Assembly: GCF_000301035.1 (NCBI RefSeq)
Contig: NZ_JH932292.1
Coordinates: 1,044,857-1,108,856, forward strand
Origin: Facklamia hominis CCUG 36813
Lineage (GTDB): Bacteria; Bacillota; Bacilli; Lactobacillales; Aerococcaceae
Length of the DNA: 64,000 nucleotides
Direction: 5' to 3'
The notes below the pieces were generated by a model, which did no database searches, was not told the DNA's origin, and was given only the letters and a program-made list of their open reading frames with translations. A program made the translations under genes and the position numbers. Position 1 is the first letter of the stretch; each line of letters opens with the position of its first letter. Shown piece by piece: positions 7,941 to 17,262 of the stretch.

Positions 7941-8969
7941 TTAATTTCTCTCTAACGATGCACCCATCAATTGAGCAATTTCTTCAAAGATCTGTGTAAA
8001 AGTCTGAATCGATTCATCGGTATAAGTGCTCTTGGGTGCATAATAAATATGTCCTTCTTGAACGACCTGTAAATCCTTTAAAGCCGGTGATTGTTCGATA
8101 ACATCTTTGGCAGGCTTTGCTCCTTCATCGTTCGATTGAACAGCTGCATCCCGGTCTAATACCATCAGCCAGTCAGGTTTACTTTGAGCAATGGCTTCAA
8201 CTGATATATCATCTCCTTTATGGTCTGAACTTTCATTAGCGACCTCTAAAGCAGGTTGCCAATTTAGCACTTGATATATCGGACCCCACACACGACCAAA
8301 ACCTGGAGCCGCAAAACCAATATCTCCACCTGATACTACCAGAGACATCACCTTGTCCTCTCCATTATATGCCGCTTGCGCCTGAGAAATGGCTAAATCA
8401 AAAGCTTCACAAAGACTTTGAGCCTCTGTTTCCTTTTGAAAAATCTTTCCTAGAGCCTGAGTCGACTGCTTCATACCCTCAACCAAAGCTTTTCCCGGTT
8501 CACTGGCCTCTTCACTCACATCAAAACTAAAATCCACCACAACCGCATCAGGAACAAGCTCTTTTATTTCATCATAATAACTAGCAAACCGTTGACCCAC
8601 GATGACGAGATCTGGCTGCAAGGCAGCAATCATTTCTAGATTTGGTTCACGATGATTGCCAATATTTTCAATGGAAGAATCTTTAACATAAGCATTGTCA
8701 GCAGGCATCACATCTTTGGGTACAGCGACTGGCTTAACCCCCCATTCGATTAAGCTATCAAAGGTTCGATTGTCCAAAGCCACGACTTTTTGAGGGTTCA
8801 CTGGAACAGTTACTTTTCCATGAATGTCCTCAATTTCAACACTTGTCTGTTCTTGGTTTTCTCTAGCATCTACCAACAAAGGACGGGTATTTTTTCCATA
8901 AAAAGAAAAAGCAGTCGCTACAGACATTAGAATCAACAATAACCTAAAAAATTTTCTATTTTGCTTCAT
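7941..8969 (-). CDS. Siderophore-binding protein of the ABC importer (YclQ-like), no lipobox
   Basis: 342 residues. Class III periplasmic-binding fold: DIHGKVTVPVNPQKVVALDNRTFDSLIEWGVKP opens lobe 1, a long linker helix lies near residues 175-195, and lobe 2 follows. First gene of the operon. The N-terminus has a charged start (KQNRKFFR) and a hydrophobic core (LLLILMSVATAFSFYG) but no cysteine where a lipoprotein needs one. The protein's only cysteine is in the mature part (SLCEAFD). In Gram-positive bacteria such proteins are normally lipid-anchored. Here the core must act as an uncleaved anchor or a type I signal. A TGT-to-TAT change at the FYG position could explain the loss, but that is speculation. 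Confidence 0.9.
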   Translation of the reverse strand: MKQNRKFFRLLLILMSVATAFSFYGKNTRPLLVDARENQEQTSVEIEDIHGKVTVPVNPQKVVALDNRTFDSLIEWGVKPVAVPKDVMPADNAYVKDSSIENIGNHREPNLEMIAALQPDLVIVGQRFASYYDEIKELVPDAVVVDFSFDVSEEASEPGKALVEGMKQSTQALGKIFQKETEAQSLCEAFDLAISQAQAAYNGEDKVMSLVVSGGDIGFAAPGFGRVWGPIYQVLNWQPALEVANESSDHKGDDISVEAIAQSKPDWLMVLDRDAAVQSNDEGAKPAKDVIEQSPALKDLQVVQEGHIYYAPKSTYTDESIQTFTQIFEEIAQLMGASLERN

Positions 8970-9046
8970 AAAATATACCCCTTTTATTTATTTTATCCCT
9001 ATTTTACCAAACAAGCATTGAGTAGGCCATATTTTTAATCTAAAAA

Positions 9047-9083
9047 TTATTGGTCAATAAGTTTTTAATTATTCTAATTAAAA
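9047..9083 (-). promoter_or_regulatory. Two adjacent palindromes, candidate operator of the siderophore operon
   Basis: A perfect 21-bp inverted repeat (TTTTAATTA-TTC-TAATTAAAA, 9063-9083) is followed immediately by a second palindrome, TTATTG-GT-CAATAA (9047-9060). On the minus strand the second contains TTGACC, a possible -35. Position and symmetry suit a Fur/PerR- or DtxR-type iron repressor, but the sequence does not match a consensus I can name with confidence. Confidence 0.35.
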
Positions 9084-9099
9084 GTAAAAAGTGCATCAT

Positions 9100-9144
9100 A
9101 AAATAATAAAAAATATCCAGAACACGTTAAAATGTGTCCTGGAT
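9100..9144 (-). terminator. Intrinsic terminator of tkt
   Basis: Minus-strand stem ATCCAGGACAC/GTGTTCTGGAT (one mismatch) with an A/T-rich loop, then ATTTTTTATT. Located about 60 bases after the tkt stop. Confidence 0.82.
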
Positions 9145-9207
9145 AAAAGTCTGACTTTTGAGGGTCACTACAAAGCTAACGCCTCTACAACACGCTTTTT
9201 AATAAAG

Positions 9208-11208
9208 TTATTTAAAGCTATCTTGGAAAGCTTGACTCACTTTTTCAGCGGTAAAACCATAGTCCTCGACTACTTGGTCCCCTGGTGCTGAGGCTCCAAA
9301 ACGGTCAATACTATAAACTACCCCATCAAGGCCAACATACCGTTCCCAACCAAAGCCAGCACCCATTTCAATCGACATCCGTTGACGAACCGCTGAAGGT
9401 AGTACTTCTTCACGGTATGCTGGATCCATTTGGTCAAATAGATTCTGGCACGGCATAGAGACCACTCTCACATTATAGCCTGCTTTCTTAAGCAGCGCTT
9501 GCGCCTCAATTGCCAAAGCAACTTCTGATCCTGTCGCAATAAGAATTCCTTGCAAGTCCCCATCTGCTTCAGGAGAGATAATATATGCCCCTTTGCGCAA
9601 GCCATCCTCAGCTTTCTCTTGAGTGTTTGCTAAAACCGGAAGATTTTGGCGGCTTAGAACCAATAGACTTGGCGTCTCTTTAGATTCTAAAGCAACTTTC
9701 CAAGCAACCATAGTCTCATTAACATCCGCTGGTCGTAAAACATTCAAATTAGGCATTGCCCTAAAGGCCGCTAAATGTTCAATCGGCTCATGGGTCGGTC
9801 CATCTTCACCCACTGCAATCGAATCATGCGTTAAAACATAGGTGACCGGTAATTTGGAAAGCGCAGATAGGCGAACTGCCGCTTTCAAATAATCAGAAAA
9901 GACGAAGAAAGTCCCACCATAGATCTTGCTTCCGCCATATAGTTGAATCCCATTCATCATGGCTGCCATTGCAAATTCTCTAACACCAAACCAAATATTT
10001 CGACCCCGACGTGATTCGGGCATAAAGTCTTCTGTATCCTTAATCATCGTTTTATTGGACCCCGATAAGTCGGCAGATCCACCCCAGAAGTAAGGTACGC
10101 TCTGAGCAATCGCATTAATCGCTCGACCTGACGTTGCCCGGCTAGCTTCGGCCTTGTCAGCAACATTGGCAAAAGTCATCGCTTCATCATAATTGCTTGG
10201 TAATTCGCCAGCAAAGGCTGCCTTAAGGGATGATGCTAATTCAGGATGAGCTCCTTCATATTTAGCAAACAAGTCTTGCCAAGCTCGATAAGCTTTTTGA
10301 CCACGGTCAATCACTTTTTCTTGGAATAAAGCTCTGGCCTCTTCCGCCACTACAAAGGCTTCTTGCGTATATTTATAGATTTCCTTAGTTTTAGTCCATG
10401 CCTCTTGACCGATTGGTGCACCATGAACTTTTGAAGTTCCTTGATTAGGTGAGCCGTAACCGATCACTGTCTTGATCTCAATTAAAGACGGCTGATCTTG
10501 AACATGCTTAGCCTTATCAATCGCTTGTGAAATCTGATTCAAATCATTACCATTCGTCACCTTTTGATAATGCCAACCTTGCGCTTCAAAGCGCCCCTTG
10601 ATATCCTCAGTAAAGGCTTGATCTAAATCTCCATCTAGCGAGATGTTATTAGAATCATAAAGAACAATGAGTTTTCCTAGCTTTTGCCGACCCGCAAAAG
10701 AGCACGCTTCATAGGAGATACCCTCCATTAAATCACCGTCTCCTACCAAGGCATAGACATAATGATCTAAAATAGGAAATTCATCGGTATTATAAAGAGC
10801 AGCTAGATGTTCTTGGGCTGTCGCCATTCCAACCGCCTGAGCAATCCCTTGTCCTAAGGGACCCGTAGTTGCTTCAACCCCTTGAGTATGACGATATTCA
10901 GGATGTCCCGGTGTTTTAGACCCTGCTTGACGGAAATTCTTTAAATCTTCGATTGACAAATCAAAACCTGACAAATGCAATAACGAATATAACATGGCTG
11001 ACCCATGACCTGCCGATAACACAAAACGATCGCGATTAATCCACTCTGCTTCTTGCGGATTCACATGTAAGTGTCCTGCCCACAAAGCATAGGCCATTGG
11101 TGCAGCTCCCATTGGTAGCCCAGGGTGCCCCGAGTTGGCCTTTTCAATTTGATCAACCGATAAGGCGCGAATCGTATTGACAGCAATTTGGTCTTTCTCG
11201 TTAAACAT
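9208..11208 (-). CDS. tkt: Transketolase
   Basis: Thiamine-diphosphate enzyme moving two-carbon units in the non-oxidative pentose phosphate pathway. 666 residues, the family norm. Visible: N-terminal [18 protein letters not shown], the ThDP/Mg2+ motif [13 protein letters not shown] ... NN (about residues 157-189), the glyoxal-like HGAPIG segment, the pyrimidine domain ([13 protein letters not shown]), and [16 protein letters not shown] with substrate-contacting histidine. Monocistronic by context, with its own extended -10 promoter upstream and terminator downstream. Start ATG 11208 follows AAAGGAG. Confidence 0.97.
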   Translation of the reverse strand: MFNEKDQIAVNTIRALSVDQIEKANSGHPGLPMGAAPMAYALWAGHLHVNPQEAEWINRDRFVLSAGHGSAMLYSLLHLSGFDLSIEDLKNFRQAGSKTPGHPEYRHTQGVEATTGPLGQGIAQAVGMATAQEHLAALYNTDEFPILDHYVYALVGDGDLMEGISYEACSFAGRQKLGKLIVLYDSNNISLDGDLDQAFTEDIKGRFEAQGWHYQKVTNGNDLNQISQAIDKAKHVQDQPSLIEIKTVIGYGSPNQGTSKVHGAPIGQEAWTKTKEIYKYTQEAFVVAEEARALFQEKVIDRGQKAYRAWQDLFAKYEGAHPELASSLKAAFAGELPSNYDEAMTFANVADKAEASRATSGRAINAIAQSVPYFWGGSADLSGSNKTMIKDTEDFMPESRRGRNIWFGVREFAMAAMMNGIQLYGGSKIYGGTFFVFSDYLKAAVRLSALSKLPVTYVLTHDSIAVGEDGPTHEPIEHLAAFRAMPNLNVLRPADVNETMVAWKVALESKETPSLLVLSRQNLPVLANTQEKAEDGLRKGAYIISPEADGDLQGILIATGSEVALAIEAQALLKKAGYNVRVVSMPCQNLFDQMDPAYREEVLPSAVRQRMSIEMGAGFGWERYVGLDGVVYSIDRFGASAPGDQVVEDYGFTAEKVSQAFQDSFK

Positions 11209-11237
11209 AATAAGCTCCTTTATGATTTAGTAATTCT

Positions 11238-11243
11238 ATTATA
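11238..11243 (-). promoter_or_regulatory. Extended -10 promoter of tkt
   Basis: Minus-strand TGTTATAAT, a consensus extended -10, 29 bases upstream of the tkt ATG and just after the pgeF stop codon. No good -35 is visible. Confidence 0.5.
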
Positions 11244-11250
11244 ACATCTT

Positions 11251-11988
11251 CTAAGCCTGAATCATTGAAAAAATCGCATTTAGTTGGTAATTTGTTCCTT
11301 CTCGCCTTGCAGAATGAAGCTGTGAACTCGAGAAGGTAGAGCGAGTATCTGCAAAAATTTGCGATTCTTTTAGCCCCGAATCCAACAATAGACACACATT
11401 GGCCTGGGTCATGTCTAAATAATACTTGCCGGCTTCATGAGGATCCGGTTTAAAATAATTCATGCGGTCCGATCTTTTTTCAAACGCTTGATAGACGACC
11501 TCATCCACTTGATAATCGACTTGACCAATAGATGGTCCAACCATAGCCATCAAATCTTTCAGCTGACTATTAAAGTGTGACTGCATCGATTGAACCGCTT
11601 TACGTCCAATTTCCTTAGCGCTTCCTCGCCAACCCGAGTGCACTAAACATTGGGCTTTTTTTACCGGATCATACAATAAAATAGGTGTACAATCCGCAAA
11701 CTTAGTCATCAAGATGACTTCTGATTTATCAGTGATCAAGCCATCCGTATCCATAATGCTTCGGCCAAACGCTTCTTCTTGCCCATTTTGTCCCCCACAA
11801 TATTCAATGCGATCCCCATGGACTTGCTTACCAGAATAGAGCGTCCCTTCTGGGAAGCCTCCTGATTTTAAGGCCAAGTTAATCTGCTGATAGAAAGCTT
11901 CTTCTTGCAGCTTAGCCTGACGAAAGTTAAATGAAGCACCTGCTAAAAATACCTTTAAACCTTTTTCCTCAAAATGTTCTAACTTCAA
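11251..11988 (-). CDS. pgeF: Peptidoglycan editing factor / YfiH-family purine nucleoside phosphorylase-like protein
   Basis: 245 residues, Cu-oxidase_4/DUF152 family. Metal-binding residues of the family are visible: His in GKQVHGDRI, Cys in KFADCTPILLYD, and His in LVHSGWRGSAKEIG. E. coli YfiH/PgeF removes misincorporated L-Ser from peptidoglycan precursors; relatives act on adenosine/inosine. The exact activity here is unproven. Start is TTG 11986-11988 with GAGGTG upstream. Transcribed toward tkt, from which it is separated by the tkt promoter. Confidence 0.88.
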   Translation of the reverse strand: MKLEHFEEKGLKVFLAGASFNFRQAKLQEEAFYQQINLALKSGGFPEGTLYSGKQVHGDRIEYCGGQNGQEEAFGRSIMDTDGLITDKSEVILMTKFADCTPILLYDPVKKAQCLVHSGWRGSAKEIGRKAVQSMQSHFNSQLKDLMAMVGPSIGQVDYQVDEVVYQAFEKRSDRMNYFKPDPHEAGKYYLDMTQANVCLLLDSGLKESQIFADTRSTFSSSQLHSARREGTNYQLNAIFSMIQA

Positions 11989-12049
11989 ATGCTCACCTCG
12001 CTAGAATTTTTAATCGCCTAAATCATAGCATTTTTTATCCGTAAAATCG

Positions 12050-12077
12050 AATTAAAAAAGGAGCCGCAGCCCCTTTA
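12050..12077 (-). terminator. Intrinsic terminator of the ABC exporter gene
   Basis: Minus-strand AAAGGGGC-TGCG-GCTCCTTT (one G-U pair) followed by TTTAATT, 27 bases after the exporter stop codon. Confidence 0.82.
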
Positions 12078-12103
12078 GTAATCGATCCTCTTCTAATTCT
12101 CAA

Positions 12104-13774
12104 TTATTGAATCATTTGTTCATTAACATAACGACGATAATCTTCATGATTAGCATAAAGCACTCTGTGGCTACCCAAGCCTGTAATTCTTCCTTGATCA
12201 AAAAAGATAATTTCGTCCGCATCCACCACTGTTGATAAACGGTGGGCAACAATAATCACGGTGATCGATTCAGGGAGATCCTTGATGAGCTGAATAATCA
12301 CCGATTCTTTGTCCGCATCGAGATTTGATGTTGCTTCATCAAAAATAATGATTGAGTGTTCCCTTAAGAGGGCTCGAGCAATGGATAGCCGTTGCTTTTG
12401 ACCCCCTGATAAGAGATTGCCATCTTCGCCCACTGGCGTGTCCAATCCTTGTTCCATGCGAGCAAGGTCCTCACTTAAACCAACTTGTTGTAGGACTTGA
12501 TGAATCTTTTGATCGGTTGGTCTAGATTTGAGACCAAATAAAAGATTATCTCGTAAACTCCCTGATATAAAAAAGCTGCCCTGAGCAATATATGAAATCG
12601 CATTGCGCCATTGATATAGGTCAATCCTATTAATTTCTTGACCATTTATGCTTATCTGACCTTTTTGAGGCTGGTAAAGACGCATCAAGAGTCGAGTTAG
12701 AGTGGACTTACCCGAACCTGAAGGACCAACAATGGCTAAACGACAACCTCTCGGAATAACTAAGTCTAATCCCGTAATGATTTCTTTATCTTGATAGGCA
12801 AATGAAACATCCTTAATTAGGATGTCGCCTGCTTGAAAAGCTTGATCTCCACCCACATCCTCTTTAGCCATCTCAAAAAAACTAAATAGTTTGGCTGAGG
12901 CGCCCTTCATTCTAAAATAACTCGAAATTTGATCCGACAACCCACCCATTGGATTCAATAATTGCAGGGTAAATACTAAAAACGACATTAAGGTCCCTAC
13001 CGTAATTGCTCCCGAGGAAACCCGATAACCCCCATAAGCAAAAACAATCGTAATAGCCGCAAATAGAAAGGCCAAACCAACCGGCTGAGTAAAAGCCTCT
13101 ATTTTTTTCTTTTGAACAGCAAGGCTAAAATTCTCCTGATTTGCTTGATCAAAATCATTAGATACCTGATCTTCTGCTGTTAATAACTTAATAAAAGCCA
13201 TATTTTTATAAATCGTAATCAATTTAGAAGTAAGCCTTGAATTCGAAGTCTGAAATTTCTCTGCATTGGCAAACGACAACTTAGAGATCGGGATCAATAG
13301 AGACAGCATTACCGGAAAAGTAATAACCATCGCTAAAGATAGCTTCCAATCTAAACGAATCAGGGCAATCACGGAAAAAATAATGGTAAAAATACCCAAA
13401 ATAAAATTCGGTAAAGACTGCGTCACAAATTCGCGGATCTCTTGACTATCCGTCATAATCCGTGACACAAACTCCCCTGACTCTTGTTGGTCAAAAAATG
13501 ATTGAGGCAAATAGATTAAGTGAGCGTTAAGACGGCTTCTAAGTGATTCAACGGTCTTTTCTCCATTTAGGGCCGCCAAAAATCCTCCCAGTCCCGCCAA
13601 TGCTGCTTGAAGGACAAACAAAAGCAGTAATATGAAAATGTTCTTTAAGCTAAAATGCCCACCACCATCAATCATCGTTTTTAGAAACAAAGGAATCGTC
13701 ACACTCATTAATGCCGCTAAAATAGTTAAAACAATCCCCGCTATCAGGCTCAAATCCCAACGAATCGCTTTCAT
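12104..13774 (-). CDS. ABC exporter half-transporter (BmrA/LmrA-like)
   Basis: 556 residues, a fused type IV exporter. Six membrane helices occupy residues 1-300 (GEFVSRIMTDSQEIREFV is the family's intracellular-loop motif). The nucleotide-binding domain follows: Walker A GPSGSGKST (about residue 355), Q-loop YIAQGSF, signature LSGGQKQRLSIARAL, Walker B IIIFDEATSNLD, H-loop VAHRLST. It works as a homodimer, exporting lipophilic compounds or drugs; the substrate cannot be read from sequence. Single gene with its own terminator. Start ATG 13774; a weak AGAAAAGAAGG site precedes it. Confidence 0.9.
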   Translation of the reverse strand: MKAIRWDLSLIAGIVLTILAALMSVTIPLFLKTMIDGGGHFSLKNIFILLLLFVLQAALAGLGGFLAALNGEKTVESLRSRLNAHLIYLPQSFFDQQESGEFVSRIMTDSQEIREFVTQSLPNFILGIFTIIFSVIALIRLDWKLSLAMVITFPVMLSLLIPISKLSFANAEKFQTSNSRLTSKLITIYKNMAFIKLLTAEDQVSNDFDQANQENFSLAVQKKKIEAFTQPVGLAFLFAAITIVFAYGGYRVSSGAITVGTLMSFLVFTLQLLNPMGGLSDQISSYFRMKGASAKLFSFFEMAKEDVGGDQAFQAGDILIKDVSFAYQDKEIITGLDLVIPRGCRLAIVGPSGSGKSTLTRLLMRLYQPQKGQISINGQEINRIDLYQWRNAISYIAQGSFFISGSLRDNLLFGLKSRPTDQKIHQVLQQVGLSEDLARMEQGLDTPVGEDGNLLSGGQKQRLSIARALLREHSIIIFDEATSNLDADKESVIIQLIKDLPESITVIIVAHRLSTVVDADEIIFFDQGRITGLGSHRVLYANHEDYRRYVNEQMIQ

Positions 13775-14068
13775 TATCTAACCTTCTTTTCTATTCTATT
13801 TTCCTATTTAAAAGCAAACGATATCAATCATTTCAAGACAACTCTTTACCGAGCTCCCATAACTGGACGGTAACTTTTCGGATCTGATAAAGGTATTTCT
13901 TCATCGCTTGGTAAATAAAACGTTTTCTGCTGTCATTATACTCCCCCCCCATTTTATTTGCAAGCGTTTTATTGGTCGCGATTTTCTAGTGATTAGAGTC
14001 ACAGATAAACTTAGTAGTTAGACTCATCTAGTCCAATTTTCCCCTAAAAAGTTTCCCCTAAAAACAAC
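13775..14068. other. Intergenic region with an 8-bp C/G tract
   Basis: Between the divergent ABC exporter and rpmE2. It contains an uninterrupted run of eight C (13943-13950). On the minus strand this run begins a 39-codon frame (ATG 13952 to stop 13833) that runs toward the exporter, with no Shine-Dalgarno apparent. There are two direct copies of TTCCCCTAAAAA just upstream of the rpmE2 -35 box (within 14035-14066) and a small palindrome GTGA-TTAGA-GTCAC near 13989. No recognised gene. Confidence 0.4.
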
Positions 14069-14097
14069 TTGCATCCTCTCTTATTTTTTGCTAGAAT
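14069..14097 (+). promoter_or_regulatory. Promoter of rpmE2
   Basis: -35 TTGCAT (14069-14074), 17-bp spacer, and -10 TAGAAT (14092-14097) preceded by TGC (extended -10). Confidence 0.75.
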
Positions 14098-14104
14098 ACC
14101 TTTG

Positions 14105-14155
14105 TTGCACTTTGTGTAAGAATAACTGTAGGCTAGCGAATAGCTTACGGCAGAA
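14105..14155 (+). promoter_or_regulatory. Structured 5' leader of rpmE2, candidate L31 autoregulatory element
   Basis: Between promoter and start codon lies a foldable RNA: outer arms GTAAG/CTTAC, inner CTA/TAG hairpin with a GCGAA loop, and the CGGCAG segment just before the AAAGGAAG ribosome site. L31 autoregulatory leaders are known in several bacterial groups. Whether this one matches a published motif I cannot confirm. Confidence 0.35.
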
Positions 14156-14168
14156 AGGAAGTATAAGC

Positions 14169-14438
14169 ATGAAACAAGGAATTCATCCAGACTACCATCC
14201 AGTCGTGTTTATGGATACTTCAACCGGGTTTAAATTTTTATCAGGATCAACTAAAACTTCTCAAGAAACAGTTGAATGGGAAGACGGAAATACTTATCCA
14301 TTGATCCGGATGGAAGTTACCTCTGATTCGCATCCATTCTACACGGGACGTCAGAAATTTACTCAAGCCGATGGTGTTGTTGATAAGTTCAACAAGAAAT
14401 ACGGCTTTGTTGATAAAAACGCTAGAACTGAAGACTAA
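14169..14438 (+). CDS. rpmE2: 50S ribosomal protein L31 type B
   Basis: 89 residues from ATG 14169 ([16 protein letters not shown]). Type B L31: the sequence contains no cysteine at all, so it lacks the zinc-ribbon CxxC of type A L31. [22 protein letters not shown] and KKYGF are family landmarks. In B. subtilis the type B paralog replaces the zinc form under zinc starvation; here it may simply be the standard L31. An upstream in-frame extension is ignored because AAGGAAG precedes ATG 14169. Followed by a strong terminator. Confidence 0.96.
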   Translation: MKQGIHPDYHPVVFMDTSTGFKFLSGSTKTSQETVEWEDGNTYPLIRMEVTSDSHPFYTGRQKFTQADGVVDKFNKKYGFVDKNARTED

Positions 14439-14445
14439 TTTTTAT

Positions 14446-14481
14446 AGAGGCTTGTCAGGTCAAATGACAAGCCTCTTTTTG
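14446..14481 (+). terminator. Intrinsic terminator of rpmE2
   Basis: Perfect 12-bp stem AGAGGCTTGTCA/TGACAAGCCTCT followed by TTTTG. Confidence 0.9.
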
Positions 14482-14580
14482 TATTTTTACTAGTAGCTTT
14501 CAATTTTTAGAATTTATCTTAAATAATACTTAGCCACACCTGTCCTTTTAATCTTCGCTTTCACTAGAAAAATAATTAAT

Positions 14581-14622
14581 AAAAAACTGCTTGTCCCCTG
14601 ATCTGGAACAAGCAGTTTTATC
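14581..14622 (-). terminator. Intrinsic terminator of the hemolysin-III gene
   Basis: Minus-strand AAAACTGCTTGTTCC pairs with GGGGACAAGCAGTTTT, ending in TTTATT. The stop of the next gene upstream is at 14637. Confidence 0.88.
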
Positions 14623-14636
14623 ATTCTTTCTATCTA

Positions 14637-15326
14637 CTACACATAACAATAGACCGTCACAAAAAGACAAGCTGAACCCAACATCACAAAGAAGTGCCAG
14701 AAGACATGAAAGTAGGCATATTTTTCGTCAAATTTATAGAAAATCGTTCCTAGACTATAGGCTAATCCGCCAGCAAAGAGCCACATAATTCCTGGTAAGG
14801 GTAACTTGGTTAGAATCGACTTAATAGCAAAGATAGCCATCCACCCCATTAACAAATATAAAAGTGTCGAATGTTTAATAACCCACTCATTACCGACCGC
14901 TTTTCCCATGATCCCAATTAAAGCTACGCCCCACTCCACAATCACTAAAACCAGTCCTAACCAACCGCCAACTAACAATAAAGCGAAAGGTGTATAAGAA
15001 CCCGCTATCAATAGATAAATCGCAGTGTGATCAAAAAATTTAAAGATAGGCTTTAAGATTGTCCGCGACATTGCATGATACATCATCGAGTTAAAATACA
15101 TCAAGCACATAGACAAAGCAAAAATTAGATAGGCAACGATACTCATTAGCGACTGACTTTTGACCCCTTTCACGAACAAAAAACAAGTCGCTAGAATTGA
15201 TAAGACAAATCCAACCCCATGACTAACCGCGTTAAATACCTCAAGTGATATTTGATAAACATCGGAATTAAGAATTTCTGGGCTTGAAAAAACATCCTTC
15301 ACTTTGAAAGCTTTATACTGTGTCAT
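14637..15326 (-). CDS. Hemolysin III / PAQR-family membrane protein
   Basis: 229 residues with seven hydrophobic helices. Family landmarks: EVFNAVSHGVGFVLS (first conserved His), MYFNSMMYH, and FDHTAIYLLIAGSYTPF, then the C-terminal HVFWHFFVMLGSACLF with the metal-binding histidines. Distant relatives are adiponectin-receptor-type hydrolases; bacterial members are implicated in membrane-fluidity control, and the hemolysin label is historical. Start ATG 15326 with AAGGGAG upstream. Single-gene unit. Confidence 0.9.
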   Translation of the reverse strand: MTQYKAFKVKDVFSSPEILNSDVYQISLEVFNAVSHGVGFVLSILATCFLFVKGVKSQSLMSIVAYLIFALSMCLMYFNSMMYHAMSRTILKPIFKFFDHTAIYLLIAGSYTPFALLLVGGWLGLVLVIVEWGVALIGIMGKAVGNEWVIKHSTLLYLLMGWMAIFAIKSILTKLPLPGIMWLFAGGLAYSLGTIFYKFDEKYAYFHVFWHFFVMLGSACLFVTVYCYV

Positions 15327-15393
15327 GCGCTAACTCCCTTCATCAATCTTTCATTCATTGTAGCGCAAGCTAAGTCAATATGAAAGCTTTGAT

Positions 15394-17223
15394 CTATTTC
15401 AACATTCTTAAGCCATTTAAAATAACAAGAATCGTTGATCCTTCATGGAATAATACGGCATATGGCAAAGTAATCCAACCAAAGAAATTAGCAATAACCA
15501 AGCCAATAATCACACCTACAGCAAAAATTATATTTTCTCGAATAATTCGTTTTAATTTTCGACTGGATTCAAATTCTTGATAGAGTTTCGCCAAGTCATT
15601 TTTTACAATAACAATATCCGCAGATTCCATCGCAACGGCTGAACCTGATCCCATCGCCACTGAAATATCTGCCAAGGCTAGGGCTGGCGCATCATTAATT
15701 CCATCACCAATCATTCCCATAATATAACCTTTATCTTGGCCAGTTTTTACATAGTGAATCTTGTCTTCTGGCATCATAGCCGCTTGATATTGATCAATCC
15801 CTAATTCACTAGCCACATGCTGTGCCACTTTTTCATTATCACCCGTTAGCATATGAACCGTAACACCCGCCGCCTGAAAATTCTTGACCGCTTCCTTAGC
15901 TTGAGGGCGAATTTGATCAGATAGTGCTAAATAACCTTGAATTTGTTGATCTTTCGACACTAGGACATAGGTATAATCCGACTGAGATAGTTTACCTTGA
16001 ATCCCCTTTGGATCTGCAAAACCACTAAAATCAGACGGCTTTCCGATTTGGATCGAACCTTTTCGAAGGCCTGAACCGGTCAATTCTTCAACTTCTTCCT
16101 GACGATCCAACTGCGATAGATCGACTGTTTTAAACTTTGTCACGATCGCTTGGGCGATAGGATGGGTCGAATGCTGTTCCATAAATACCACCTCTGCCAA
16201 CAATTCATCCGCTAGCTCATAGTCGACCACATCAAAGGCTCCGAAGGTCAAAGTTCCCGTCTTATCACTCAATAAGTGCTCCATTTGATTCAAAGCTTCC
16301 AGAGCAGCTCCCCCTTTCACTAGAATACCGTTTCTAGCCCCTTTAGAAATAGCCGCTAAAGTAGCAGGAGTGGCTGAGGCCACTAAGGCACATGGACTCG
16401 CCACCGTTAAGAAAACCATTCCCCGATAAAAAGCTTCTTGGAAACTTAACCCTTGACCAAAATGCAAAAGCGCAATAAAGAGTGGGACCGCAATTAATAC
16501 AGACCATACATATTTATTTTCAATTTTATCAATAAATCGCGAAGCCTTACTTGGACGGTTTTCGGCCTCTTCCACCATACGGATAATATTCGAAAAGACC
16601 GTTTGATCTGCTGTTTTCGATACCTTGAGCACAAAGGACTGGCCAGCATTTACTGTTCCAGCATAGACTTCCTCGCCTATATTTTTATGAACCGGTACGG
16701 ACTCCCCTGTCAAAGCAGCCTCATTAACTTCAACCGCCGACTCAACCGTTCCGTCAATGGAAATTTGTGCCCCTTTAGCAATCAAAATTTGATCACCAAC
16801 TTTTAATTCCCCGGTTAATACTTCTTCTGTTTCACCAGAAGGCAAAAGTCGTTGAGCTGTTTCTGGTACTTGGCTCATCAAAGCCGTAATTGCCGACGAC
16901 GAGCGATCATTGGCATATTGTTCTAGGACTTCTGCGACTGCAAATATAAACAAGAGCAAAGCACCTTCTGATTCAAATCCAATAGTACACGCTCCCAAAG
17001 CCGCTAAAATCATCAACAGATCAACATTGAGTTGGCGATTCTGCCAGGTATCTACGATAGCATTTTTGGTAGCTTGATAACCTAAAAAGAATATCGCAAT
17101 GTAAAAACACAGCGTTGAAACCAGGGGCAAAGATAGAAATTGGCACAAGTAACCAGCTAATAGACATCCTGTTCCTAATAATACAAACCGGCCGCTTCTT
17201 TCTTTTAACAAATACGTCAACAT
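15394..17223 (-). CDS. P1B-4-type metal-exporting ATPase (PfeT/FrvA-like), probable Fe2+/Co2+ efflux
   Basis: 609 residues. P-type ATPase: phosphorylation site DKTGTLT, TGES actuator motif (ALTGESVPVHK), and the hinge GDGINDAPAL. Metal specificity is set by SPCALV in the fourth membrane helix and HEGSTILVILN in the sixth, the P1B-4 signature. P1B-4 pumps export Co2+ or Fe2+ (B. subtilis PfeT, Listeria FrvA). No N-terminal heavy-metal-binding domain, as usual for this subgroup. Start ATG 17223 with AAAGGAG; a GTG at 17247 lacks a site. The leader holds a NiCo/czcD-class metal riboswitch, which agrees with the specificity call. Confidence 0.93.
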   Translation of the reverse strand: MLTYLLKERSGRFVLLGTGCLLAGYLCQFLSLPLVSTLCFYIAIFFLGYQATKNAIVDTWQNRQLNVDLLMILAALGACTIGFESEGALLLFIFAVAEVLEQYANDRSSSAITALMSQVPETAQRLLPSGETEEVLTGELKVGDQILIAKGAQISIDGTVESAVEVNEAALTGESVPVHKNIGEEVYAGTVNAGQSFVLKVSKTADQTVFSNIIRMVEEAENRPSKASRFIDKIENKYVWSVLIAVPLFIALLHFGQGLSFQEAFYRGMVFLTVASPCALVASATPATLAAISKGARNGILVKGGAALEALNQMEHLLSDKTGTLTFGAFDVVDYELADELLAEVVFMEQHSTHPIAQAIVTKFKTVDLSQLDRQEEVEELTGSGLRKGSIQIGKPSDFSGFADPKGIQGKLSQSDYTYVLVSKDQQIQGYLALSDQIRPQAKEAVKNFQAAGVTVHMLTGDNEKVAQHVASELGIDQYQAAMMPEDKIHYVKTGQDKGYIMGMIGDGINDAPALALADISVAMGSGSAVAMESADIVIVKNDLAKLYQEFESSRKLKRIIRENIIFAVGVIIGLVIANFFGWITLPYAVLFHEGSTILVILNGLRMLK

Positions 17224-17262
17224 CTTTCTCGTCTCCTTTTTAGTCACTAATCAAAATAAGTA

